Shown here one piece after another: positions 35,936 through 43,726 of a DNA stretch of 64,000 bases. A program made the translations under genes and the position numbers. The notes below the pieces were generated by a model, which did no database searches, had not been told where the DNA came from, and saw nothing but the letters and a program-made list of their open reading frames with translations. Each line of letters starts with the position of its first letter. Positions within the stretch are counted from its first letter, which is position 1. Source of the DNA: Nostoc sp. PCC 7524 (lineage in GTDB: Bacteria; Cyanobacteriota; Cyanobacteriia; Cyanobacteriales; Nostocaceae); NCBI RefSeq assembly GCF_000316645.1, contig NC_019684.1, positions 5,963,501-6,027,500 of the forward strand. The letters are read 5' to 3'.

Positions 35936-36943
35936 TTACAAAGGCATTGAATAACCCAATGCAGCTTTCACATCTTTTAGGGTTTGGTTGGCGATCGCTT
36001 CCGCTTTTTCTCTCCCATCACGTAACACAGACTCTAAATAGCCTTTGTCATCCATGATTTGCTGATATTTCTCTTGGATTGGTTTGAGGGCATTAATTGC
36101 TGTTTCCGTGAGCAATGGTTTAAATTGTCCCCAGCCCATGTCTTGACACTCAGCCGCTACTTCTTCCTTCGCCTTGCCCGACAATAACATATATAAAGTT
36201 AGCAAGTTGTTGCACTCTGGCCTTTCTGGGTCATCAAAGGTTAAACCCCGTACTGGGTCAGTTTTACACCGCTTAATTTTATTCGCAATTTGGTCTGGTG
36301 TATCTAAAAGATTAATCCGGCTTAATTCTGAAGGATCAGACTTAGACATTTTGCGTGTCCCATCCGTCAAACTCATTACCCTCGCGCCTTCCTTGCGAAT
36401 TAAAGGATCTGGCAGTTTCAGCACAGGATTATCCTTGGCGAATTGGTGATTAAATCTGTTGACAATATCCCGTGTCAGTTCTAAATGTTGTTTTTGGTCT
36501 TCACCTACCGGTACTTTATCAGCTTGGTACAACAAAATATCAGCCGCCATCAACACGGGGTAGATTAATAAACCTGCACCTACATTTTCCCCTTGCTTGA
36601 GGGCTTTCTCTTTAAACTGAATCATGTCTTGCAGCCAATTCAGGGGTGTGATGCAGTTGAGCAACCAAGCAAGTTCACTGTGGGCTGAGACGTGGGATTG
36701 AATAAAGATATTCGAGTATTTTAAGTCAATACCACAAGCTAAATAAAGTGCAGCAATTGTGTAACTATCTGCTGCCAATGTCGCTGGATTATGCGGTACT
36801 GTAATCGCGTGTAAATCTACGACACAAAAGAAATTATCATACTGTTCTTGAATCTCCACCCAGTTGCGAATTGCACCTAAGTAGTTACCCAAGTGTAAGT
36901 TACCAGTCGGTTGAACTCCCGAAAGAACACGCTGCTTACCCAT
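35936..36943 (-). CDS. trpS: Tryptophanyl-tRNA synthetase
   Basis: Class I aminoacyl-tRNA synthetase that charges tRNA-Trp, 335 aa, normal length. The HIGH-type motif is GNLHLGNYLG (near residue 15) and the KMSKS motif is RKMSKSDPS (near 198). An ordinary housekeeping gene, flanked on both sides by heptamer repeat arrays. Confidence 0.97.
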   Translation of the reverse strand: MGKQRVLSGVQPTGNLHLGNYLGAIRNWVEIQEQYDNFFCVVDLHAITVPHNPATLAADSYTIAALYLACGIDLKYSNIFIQSHVSAHSELAWLLNCITPLNWLQDMIQFKEKALKQGENVGAGLLIYPVLMAADILLYQADKVPVGEDQKQHLELTRDIVNRFNHQFAKDNPVLKLPDPLIRKEGARVMSLTDGTRKMSKSDPSELSRINLLDTPDQIANKIKRCKTDPVRGLTFDDPERPECNNLLTLYMLLSGKAKEEVAAECQDMGWGQFKPLLTETAINALKPIQEKYQQIMDDKGYLESVLRDGREKAEAIANQTLKDVKAALGYSMPL

Positions 36944-37035
36944 AAATTACCAGTTTATTGATCTCAAATGCCCACTGTGTAAAGTGGCAATGGCAAAACA
37001 CCTTTCATTTTGACATTTTCCAGGGTAACTGTCTT

Positions 37036-37236
37036 GAGAGTGCTGAGTGGGGAGTGCTGAGTGCTGAGTGCTGAGTGCTGAGTGCTGAGTGGGGAGTGTG
37101 GGAGGTGTGGGGAGTGTGGGGAGTAGGGAGTGCTGAGTCAAGAGTTTTTCTCCTCTGCTTCCCCTGCCCCCTGCCCCCTGCCCCCTGCTCCCTGCCCCCT
37201 GCCCCCTGCCCCCTGCTCCCTGCCCCCTGCCCCCAA
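37036..37236. repeat. STRR heptamer arrays upstream of trpS
   Basis: A GTGCTGA array (about 37048-37090), GTGGGGA-type units, and a long CTGCCCC array (about 37157-37234, with some CTGCTCC units) occupy most of the spacer between trpS and the Hdr-like operon. An apparent 98-codon frame on the minus strand here is only the translation of the repeats. Confidence 0.9.
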
Positions 37237-37283
37237 TCCCCACTACAATTTTAAGAAACGTAACAAAAGAATCCCTAATGGGA

Positions 37284-37312
37284 TTGATAATATTACTATA
37301 TAGTTATATAAT
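37284..37312 (+). promoter_or_regulatory. Sigma-70-type promoter of the Hdr-like operon
   Basis: TTGATA (37284-37289) and TATAAT (37307-37312) are separated by exactly 17 bases, a near-consensus pair. It lies 54 bases upstream of the hdrC1 ATG, placing the transcript start near 37319, just before the inverted repeat at 37332. Confidence 0.7.
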
Positions 37313-37331
37313 GGAAAAACATTCAAGGGAT

Positions 37332-37353
37332 GTCATTCAGTTAGTCGAATGAC
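37332..37353 (+). promoter_or_regulatory. Inverted repeat (possible operator) in the hdr leader
   Basis: Perfect 7-base arms GTCATTC (37332-37338) and GAATGAC (37347-37353) with an 8-base centre, between the predicted transcript start and the hdrC1 ATG. Size and position fit a repressor operator or a leader hairpin. No regulator gene is adjacent. GAGGT at 37354-37358 serves as ribosome site. Confidence 0.6.
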
Positions 37354-37365
37354 GAGGTTTTATTT

Positions 37366-38064
37366 ATGGGGAAATTATTTAACGAGCTGAAGAAAGATAT
37401 TTTATATCAGCATGGAATGAATGCCTGTTTAAATTGTGGTGTATGTACTGCGGTATGTCCGGCGGCTGAGTTTAGCGATTACTCTCCTAGGGAAGTAATG
37501 AACACGGTGCAGTCGGAAGATGACGAAATGATTGAGGAATTACTCAAGTCAGACAAAATCTGGTATTGCGGACAGTGTTTTTCTTGTAAAACCCGGTGTC
37601 CTAGAGGTAACAGCGCAGCTTCGGTAATTCTCGCTTTACGTCGCCTTTCAATTAGACATGGTTACTTTGCTGAGTCAGAAAAAGGCAGACAGCAATTAAT
37701 CGCCAAGCGGGTGTTTGGGGAAAATATGCTCAAACGGGGTTACACCTTGCTGGCGGAAAATATTTCGCCTTCCCACTTCCCTGAACTCGGTGACAACTGG
37801 GAATACTATTACAACCATATGCAAGAAATGCGGCAATGGTGGGATGTCCCCATGAATCTGGAAAATAGCGCAGGTTCGCATCGGGTGATTCCAGAAAAAG
37901 ATATGGAAGAAGTACGGGCAATTTATCAAACCACTGGTGCAGTTTCTTTGATGGATGCTGTGGAACAAGGCATGGAGAAGAAACTAGGTAGCAAGAAAGA
38001 AGTAGAGGAATATTGGCAAACCTGGCTAGAAACCGGCGATAGCAGAAATTACGAATTGAAATAA
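37366..38064 (+). CDS. HdrC-like iron-sulfur protein, first copy (sHdrC1-like)
   Basis: Electron-transfer subunit of 232 aa with two CxxCxxCxxxCP motifs (Cys 21/24/27/31 and 68/71/74/78), each binding a [4Fe-4S] cluster. The C-terminal two thirds is helical without further cysteines. It heads the Hdr-like operon in the order C1-B1-A-C2-B2 and is 20 bases before the hdrB1-like gene. It would carry electrons between HdrA and HdrB subunits. The length and C-terminal extension distinguish it from the second HdrC copy. Confidence 0.85.
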   Translation: MGKLFNELKKDILYQHGMNACLNCGVCTAVCPAAEFSDYSPREVMNTVQSEDDEMIEELLKSDKIWYCGQCFSCKTRCPRGNSAASVILALRRLSIRHGYFAESEKGRQQLIAKRVFGENMLKRGYTLLAENISPSHFPELGDNWEYYYNHMQEMRQWWDVPMNLENSAGSHRVIPEKDMEEVRAIYQTTGAVSLMDAVEQGMEKKLGSKKEVEEYWQTWLETGDSRNYELK

Positions 38065-38083
38065 CTACATAGGGTGAAAAATA

Positions 38084-39130
38084 ATGAAACTGGCAGGAAA
38101 AAATCAGGCTTGGGAAAGACACCAGAAAAATGTCCCCACTGTAGATGATGAAGGTGGGAAGTTGTGGGGATGCTTTCGCAGTTGTTTTCTTCAAAGTGCT
38201 GCCCCTTACACAGAAGGCATTGCATATAAAATTTTGAAAAATGATTTAGGTATGGAACTGCGGGAAGCAGCCGGACATACTTCCTGTGGTGCTATTGGCT
38301 ATCACGGGGATGTGTCGAACCTGGAAACGCAAATGGTGATGGCGGCGAGGAATTTTTCTGTGGCGCATCATGAACTGGGTGTAGATAATCTTTTCTCATT
38401 TTGTGTGACCTCTTTCGCTAACTATACAGAAGTGATTAAACTTTGGGAGGAAGAACCAGAGTTAAAAGAATATACAGAAAAGACTTTGAAGGAAACTACC
38501 GGAAGAGAATTTTGGATTCCTCACGTTTCTGGGGGTAGACCTTCTGTGGTTCATGCTTCGGATGTGTTCTTTGCAAATCGCCATAAGTTAGCCGCAAAAG
38601 CTAAGTACAGTCTCAAGGGTATTAAAGCTACAGACCATGTTGGATGTCACTATGGGAAGATTTTCCCAGGTGAGGCGATGGGTGGGGCTGAGTTCCCACA
38701 GGTGCTAGTTGGGTTGTTAGAAGCTTTTGGTGCAGAGATTGTTGATTATCCTGAACGCAGACATTGCTGCGGGATGGGCTTTCGTCAGTGTGCTTTTCCA
38801 GAAAATAGAGATTACACCGCTAGCAGTGTTTATAAGAAAATGGTGAGTTTGAAGGAGGCGCATCCAGACTGTAATTTAATTCTCACTAATTGTCCGGGGT
38901 GTACGGTGTTTCTTGATGCGGAACAAGGAACGATTAAAGAGGTGTTGGAAGAGGAGTTTAATGTCAGTATTCTTGACTATGCTCAGTTGACTGGGTTGTT
39001 GTTGGGTTATGACCCGTTTAAGGATTGTGGGTTGAATGCTAAGGCTGTGCCGATTGAGCCTTTGTTGGATAAGATTGGTATTCCTTATGACAGGAGTAAG
39101 ACGGCGGAGGAGCGTCGGAGGCCGTTTTAG
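38084..39130 (+). CDS. HdrB-like CCG-domain protein, first copy (sHdrB1-like)
   Basis: A 348 aa HdrB-family protein. The second CCG unit is complete (Cys188, Cys228-Cys229-Gly, Cys270xxCys273) and should hold a non-cubane-type Fe-S site. The first unit is altered: Cys30/Cys34, then Ser67-Cys68-Gly in place of CCG, and Cys107xxSer in place of CxxC. In methanogenic HdrB the two noncubane clusters perform disulfide reduction, so this subunit probably has only one standard site. It follows hdrC1 by 19 bases. Confidence 0.83.
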   Translation: MKLAGKNQAWERHQKNVPTVDDEGGKLWGCFRSCFLQSAAPYTEGIAYKILKNDLGMELREAAGHTSCGAIGYHGDVSNLETQMVMAARNFSVAHHELGVDNLFSFCVTSFANYTEVIKLWEEEPELKEYTEKTLKETTGREFWIPHVSGGRPSVVHASDVFFANRHKLAAKAKYSLKGIKATDHVGCHYGKIFPGEAMGGAEFPQVLVGLLEAFGAEIVDYPERRHCCGMGFRQCAFPENRDYTASSVYKKMVSLKEAHPDCNLILTNCPGCTVFLDAEQGTIKEVLEEEFNVSILDYAQLTGLLLGYDPFKDCGLNAKAVPIEPLLDKIGIPYDRSKTAEERRRPF

Positions 39131-39186
39131 GTTGGGGATTTTTTCACGCAGAGACGCAGAGGCGCAGAGAGTAGGAGAGTTTAGAG

Positions 39187-40260
39187 GTGAAGGTTATGGG
39201 TAAGAATGTAGTAGTGATTGGGGGCGGTGTTGCTGGGATGGCGGCGGCTGGGAGGTTGCAGGATTTTGGGTATGAGGTGGTGTTAGTTGAGAAGGCGGCT
39301 GCTATTGGGGGTCATGTTAAGAATTGGTATAAGGTGTTTCCTGATTTTACTGATGCTACGGAAATTATCGGTAATTTGAAGGGTAATCTGGGTAAGACTA
39401 GGATTTTAACTGATTGTACGGTGACTGGGATTGCTGGGTCAGCACCTCATTTTCAAGTGACTACTTCGACGGGTGAAATTATCAATGCGGCTGCAATTTT
39501 GGTGGCGACGGGATTTAAGCCGTTTGATGCTGCTTTGAAGGAAGAATATGGTTATGGTATCTACGATAATTCTTTCACTTCTATTGAGTTAGATGCCATG
39601 CTGAAACATCACACGGTGAAGACGGCTGCTGGGAAAATACCTAAGAAGGTGGCGATGATTCACTGTGTGGGTTCTAGGGATGAGAAGGTCAATAATAATT
39701 ACTGTTCTAGGGTCTGTTGTACGAACACGATTAAGGTAGCCATTGAACTTAAACAGCAGATTCCTGATTGTGAGATTTATTGTCTCTACATGGATATTCG
39801 GGTGTTTGGTCGCGGTTATGAGGAACTGTATCGCACTTCTCAGGAAGATTATGGGATTCAGTTTATTCGCGGTCGGTTGTCGGAGGCGAATGAGAAAACT
39901 GACGGTAATTTATTGTTAAGGCTGGAAGATACACTCACCGCTAGACCGATGCGTTTGACTGTGGATATGTTGGTGTTGATGGTGGGGATGTGCGCCAATA
40001 CGGAATTATCTGATGTGGCGGGGTTGAAGGTTGGTGCAGACCGTTTTTATGAAACTGCAAATATGCAATACTCTAACAATTCTTCGCCCAGAGAAGGGAT
40101 TTTTCTGGCGGGGACAGCTACAGGGCCGAAAGCAATTGTGGAATCTATTACTGATGGACGTTCTGCTGCGGCAGAAATTGCAGGATTTTTAGCTAGTCAG
40201 TCTGTGGGTTCTCAAAATGGTTATTCAGCAGTGACGGAAATTGCAGCTTCACTTCATTAG
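39187..40260 (+). CDS. HdrA-like FAD/iron-sulfur protein (short form)
   Basis: Flavoprotein of about 357 aa. The N-terminal dinucleotide-binding motif is VVVIGGGVAGMAAAGRL (8-24), and the C-terminal FAD part is GIFLAGTATGPKAIVESITDGRSAA. One Cys set (160, 173, 177, 178) probably binds a [4Fe-4S] cluster. The protein lacks the extra ferredoxin and thioredoxin-reductase-like insertions of longer, electron-bifurcating HdrA proteins and matches the compact sHdrA type. The start is either GTG 39187 or ATG 39196. The 56-base gap before it carries an ACGCAGAGACGCAGAG-like short repeat. Confidence 0.85.
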   Translation: MKVMGKNVVVIGGGVAGMAAAGRLQDFGYEVVLVEKAAAIGGHVKNWYKVFPDFTDATEIIGNLKGNLGKTRILTDCTVTGIAGSAPHFQVTTSTGEIINAAAILVATGFKPFDAALKEEYGYGIYDNSFTSIELDAMLKHHTVKTAAGKIPKKVAMIHCVGSRDEKVNNNYCSRVCCTNTIKVAIELKQQIPDCEIYCLYMDIRVFGRGYEELYRTSQEDYGIQFIRGRLSEANEKTDGNLLLRLEDTLTARPMRLTVDMLVLMVGMCANTELSDVAGLKVGADRFYETANMQYSNNSSPREGIFLAGTATGPKAIVESITDGRSAAAEIAGFLASQSVGSQNGYSAVTEIAASLH

Positions 40261-40271
40261 GGTGTAAAAAA

Positions 40272-40853
40272 ATGGCAGCGAAAAAGTGTTTCTTTGGGTT
40301 AAAGGTCGATCGCCAGGTGGATGGCGACAAGATGAACCGCGAGTTTCTTAAGAAAGTGCTGGCGGAGGGTGGTGATTATGCCGCGATCGCAAGTTGTATG
40401 CAATGTGGTACTTGTAGCGGTGGCTGTACCAATGCTGATCGGATGGATATTTTACCGCGCAGCTTGGTATTGATGATTCAAAGGGGTGAGTGGGAAAAAG
40501 TTCTGCAAAGTCAGGCTTTGTGGTTGTGTACTTCCTGTCAAATTTGTACTTCCCGATGTCCGCGTGGGGTGCGTCCGGCGGATGTGATTGAAGCGGTAAA
40601 GGCGATCGCTATTCGGGAAGGGATCAAAAATGATTCTGTCAGGTTCAATCAGATATTTGTGGAGTTAATCAAGAAACGCGGTATTCTCTTTGAACCGGAA
40701 TTAATGCAAGAGTACGGGGGTATGTCTGCCGTGCTGGAACAAGCGCAATTAGGTATCAAATTAGCTTTACGGGGCAAAATCTCTCCATTCCCCGCCAAAG
40801 TCAAAGACCCCAAACAATTTAGTGCAGCATTAGCAAAGGCAGTTGAACAATGA
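40272..40853 (+). CDS. HdrC-like iron-sulfur protein, second copy (sHdrC2-like)
   Basis: A 193 aa protein with two [4Fe-4S] motifs (Cys 42/45/48/52 and 86/89/92/96). It starts 11 bases after hdrA and overlaps the next gene by four bases (ATGA), so it is coupled to the second hdrB. It shares the motifs but little other sequence with the first HdrC. Its likely role is electron relay between HdrA and the second HdrB. Confidence 0.87.
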   Translation: MAAKKCFFGLKVDRQVDGDKMNREFLKKVLAEGGDYAAIASCMQCGTCSGGCTNADRMDILPRSLVLMIQRGEWEKVLQSQALWLCTSCQICTSRCPRGVRPADVIEAVKAIAIREGIKNDSVRFNQIFVELIKKRGILFEPELMQEYGGMSAVLEQAQLGIKLALRGKISPFPAKVKDPKQFSAALAKAVEQ

Positions 40854-41722
40854 AATTTTCTTACTATCCGGGATGTAGTCTGCACACAACTGCTAAAGAG
40901 TTTGATATCTCCACTAAAGTTGTGATGCGGGAGTTGGGAATTGAACTTGAGGATTTACATGATTGGTCATGTTGTGGGGGTTCTGTTGCTGGTGCTGTCT
41001 CCCATGATGTGGGTATGGCTTTGGCGGCGAGAAATGTGGCTTTGGCACAGAAACAAAATCTCGATTTGTTAGCATCTTGTTCTGGTTGTTATAACAAATC
41101 AGCTAGGGCAGCACAAGCATTAGAAAAAGAGACAGAACGAGATAAAATCACCGCGATTTTGTCACAAATGGGGATATCTATTACTGATTCCCACATTAAA
41201 GTTAGGAATGTGGTAGATGTTTTACTCAATGATGTTGATATCTCCACCCATATCAAAAAACCCCTCAAAGGTTTGAAGGTGGCTTGTTATTATGGTTGTC
41301 TGCTAACTAGACCAGCAGACATTACTGGATGGGATTCTCCTTTATTCCCAATGTCAATGGATAAATTAGCTCAAAAGTGTGGGGCTGAGGTCGTTGATTT
41401 CCGATCCAAAACCAAATGTTGCGGCGGTTCTATGGTCATCCCTAAAGAAGATGTCGCCTTAGATTTGACTAAGCAAATATTAGATGAGGCTAAATCTCTG
41501 GGGGCTGATTGTATAGTTTTGGCTTGTCCGTTGTGTGCTACCAACTTAGAAATCAAACAACCAGATATTGAGAAGAAATATCATGTTAACTATGGGCTAC
41601 CAGTTATCTACATTACGGAGTTAATTGGTTTAGCGTGTGGGATTTCACCGAGGAAATTAGGCTTGCATCAGCACATAATTTCTACTAAGTCGGTTTTACA
41701 AAAATTGAATACTTATGAGTAA
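40850..41722 (+). CDS. HdrB-like CCG-domain protein, second copy (sHdrB2-like)
   Basis: A 290 aa HdrB-family protein with both CCG units complete: Cys9, Cys41-Cys42-Gly, Cys77xxCys80; and Cys146/Cys150, Cys190-Cys191-Gly, Cys226xxCys229. It should therefore carry two noncubane-type Fe-S sites, like classical HdrB, and is the best candidate for the disulfide/thiol catalytic subunit. Its start overlaps the stop of the second hdrC. No lipoate-binding protein (LbpA) gene, which usually accompanies sHdr clusters, follows. Confidence 0.88.
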   Translation: MKFSYYPGCSLHTTAKEFDISTKVVMRELGIELEDLHDWSCCGGSVAGAVSHDVGMALAARNVALAQKQNLDLLASCSGCYNKSARAAQALEKETERDKITAILSQMGISITDSHIKVRNVVDVLLNDVDISTHIKKPLKGLKVACYYGCLLTRPADITGWDSPLFPMSMDKLAQKCGAEVVDFRSKTKCCGGSMVIPKEDVALDLTKQILDEAKSLGADCIVLACPLCATNLEIKQPDIEKKYHVNYGLPVIYITELIGLACGISPRKLGLHQHIISTKSVLQKLNTYE

Positions 41723-41738
41723 GTAGGAGACATCAATT

Positions 41739-41999
41739 ATGAAATTAGAATATCAATTGAGCAAGGCATTAACTAGAAATCCTCTATTTGGTAAATACTG
41801 CCTATTTCCTGGTATGACAAAATTACTACTTGTTGGTGTTACTGGTTTTATTCTCGTACCAATACTGCTACCAGCCGTCAAGAAACTTGGTAAGTCCATC
41901 GCTAAGGAAACCATCAAAGGCGGAATCATTGCCTATGAAGGTAGTCAAGAACTGATCTCGGAAGCTAAAGCAGAAATCGCTGCTAAAACCTCTACCTAA
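41739..41999 (+). CDS. Small membrane protein (86 aa) behind the Hdr-like genes
   Basis: One hydrophobic segment (about residues 28-46, LLLVGVTGFILVPILLPAV) followed by a lysine/glutamate-rich, probably helical tail (KKLGKSIAKETIKGGIIAYEG). The pattern resembles the small DUF5132-type membrane proteins, without certainty. AGGAG lies 8 bases before the ATG, and the gap to the hdrB2 stop is only 16 bases, so it belongs to the operon. It could anchor the Hdr-like complex to a membrane; this is inference from position. Confidence 0.7.
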   Translation: MKLEYQLSKALTRNPLFGKYCLFPGMTKLLLVGVTGFILVPILLPAVKKLGKSIAKETIKGGIIAYEGSQELISEAKAEIAAKTST

Positions 42000-42109
42000 A
42001 AGTTTCATATTCACACTTTCATTAGATGGGCATATTATCTTTATGGTCTAGAATGTAGTGAAAAAATACGTCCTAATTGATAATCGAAAACACTAGCTAA
42101 ATCTAGACC

Positions 42110-42631
42110 ATGAAATATCAAAGGTTTTTGGCAATTTTACTAGCAATAGGCATATTTTTCTGTATTCTTTTTAGTGTCACATATAACTTGCCAGCCTTAG
42201 CATTGACTCAAACTATATCTAACCCAATTACAAAAGTCTCAACCGTGTTAAATTCAGATTCAGACATACAAACAGCAGTTGATCATTATCTTAATTCTCT
42301 TCCCAAAGGTTATTACACCGTGGGTAATGTAGAAGAATTGCAACGGTTACTCAGAGAAGATAATATGCTTTTGGTTGATGTCAGAGAGCCTTCTGAGTAC
42401 GCGACTGGACATATTGGTAATGCGATTAATATTCCTTTGCCAAAACTGACGCAAAACCTAGATAAAATTCCGCAAAATCAGCCTGTGGTAGTTTACTGTA
42501 CATCTGGTTATCGTTCAGCAATGGCAGTTATGTCTTTACGTTTGTTGGGCTATGAAAATGTCCGAGGTTTTCCCCCCAGCATCAATGGTTGGAAAGCAGC
42601 AGGCCAAACTTTAAATACTTCCTCTAGCTAA
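42110..42631 (+). CDS. Exported rhodanese-family sulfurtransferase
   Basis: A 173 aa protein with an N-terminal hydrophobic signal (about residues 5-27, ending near PALALTQ) and one rhodanese domain (about 65-168). The active-site loop is VVYCTSGYRS with the persulfide-forming Cys130; VDVREPSEYATGHIGNAINIP is the usual N-terminal half. It would act in the lumen, periplasm or membrane surface. It lies 110 bases after the small membrane protein and may have its own promoter. Rhodaneses often accompany sHdr gene clusters, which makes the neighbourhood notable. Confidence 0.88.
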   Translation: MKYQRFLAILLAIGIFFCILFSVTYNLPALALTQTISNPITKVSTVLNSDSDIQTAVDHYLNSLPKGYYTVGNVEELQRLLREDNMLLVDVREPSEYATGHIGNAINIPLPKLTQNLDKIPQNQPVVVYCTSGYRSAMAVMSLRLLGYENVRGFPPSINGWKAAGQTLNTSSS

Positions 42632-42731
42632 TTTGTTTTTTTGCAGCAAAAACTATATCCTTAAGTTACCTACATTGTATTTTGTATACTTTGTAGGCTT
42701 ATTAATATGTAGAAAATCATCACAGATAAAA

Positions 42732-43670
42732 ATGCGTGAACTTTACCCACCGATTGAACCTTACAACGAAGGGAAATTAAAAGTTTCAGAATTGCATACA
42801 ATTCATTTTGAAGAATCAGGAAACCCCCAAGGTAAGCCGATAGTTTTACTGCATGGAGGCCCTGGTGGTGGGTGTCCGCCATATTATCGCCAATATTTTT
42901 ATCCTGAGAAATGGCGATTAATTATGTTTGATCAACGTGGCTGTGGTCAAAGTCAACCCCATGCAGAGTTAAGAGAAAATACGACTTGGGACTTAGTTAA
43001 TGATATTGAAAAGCTGCGCGAGCATTTAAATATAGAAAAGTGGGTAGTTTTTGGTGGTAGTTGGGGTAGTACCTTATCATTAGCCTATAGTCAAACTCAT
43101 CCAGAACGTTGTTTAGGATTAATTTTACGTGGTATATTTTTGTTGCGACAAAAAGAATTACGTTGGTTTTATCAAGAAGGGGCTAGCTATATTTTTCCTG
43201 ATGCTTGGGAAGAATATCTCAAACCAATTCCTGTAGATGAGCGTGATGATTTACTGACTGCTTATTATCAACGTTTAACTAGTCCAGACTTGGAAACTAG
43301 GCAAGAAGCAGCGCGGGCGTGGTCAATTTGGGAAGCTAGCACCAGTAGATTATTTACAGATACACAATTAATGCAAACTTTTGGTGAGGATAAATTTGCG
43401 GAAGCTTTTGCACGGATTGAATGTCATTATTTTATGAATCAAGGATTTTTAAATCCTGACAATCAATTATTATTAAATGTTGACTGCATTCGTCATATTC
43501 CCGGTGTGATTGTGCAAGGGCGTTATGATGTAGTTTGTCCGATGATATCAGCTTGGGAGCTACATCAAGCTTGGCCAGAAGCCGAATTTATCGTTATTCC
43601 TGATGCGGGGCATTCTATGAGTGAAATCGGAATTCGTAGTGCTTTAATTGAGGTGACAGATAATTTTTGA
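42732..43670 (+). CDS. pip: Proline iminopeptidase
   Basis: Alpha/beta-hydrolase peptidase (S33 family) of about 312 aa that removes N-terminal proline. Visible are the oxyanion HGGPGGG, MFDQRGCGQS, nucleophile GGSWGS, acid GRYDVVCP and base DAGHS. The ATG at 42732 (MRELYPPIEPYNEG) is chosen; the earlier in-frame start at 42633 would add 33 residues, mostly hydrophobic, that are not part of the family. It is a housekeeping-type gene between the rhodanese and the methyltransferase. Confidence 0.93.
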   Translation: MRELYPPIEPYNEGKLKVSELHTIHFEESGNPQGKPIVLLHGGPGGGCPPYYRQYFYPEKWRLIMFDQRGCGQSQPHAELRENTTWDLVNDIEKLREHLNIEKWVVFGGSWGSTLSLAYSQTHPERCLGLILRGIFLLRQKELRWFYQEGASYIFPDAWEEYLKPIPVDERDDLLTAYYQRLTSPDLETRQEAARAWSIWEASTSRLFTDTQLMQTFGEDKFAEAFARIECHYFMNQGFLNPDNQLLLNVDCIRHIPGVIVQGRYDVVCPMISAWELHQAWPEAEFIVIPDAGHSMSEIGIRSALIEVTDNF

Positions 43671-43726
43671 TGTATTGTAGACTATATGTCTCATTCAAGC
43701 ATTTATTTCAGAGAATTAAGCAACTA

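Noticed and set aside
36947..37243. 98-codon minus-strand frame before trpS
   Set aside because: It is the translation of heptamer repeats (Gly/Arg/Gln-rich then Ser/Leu/Pro/Thr-rich), not a gene.
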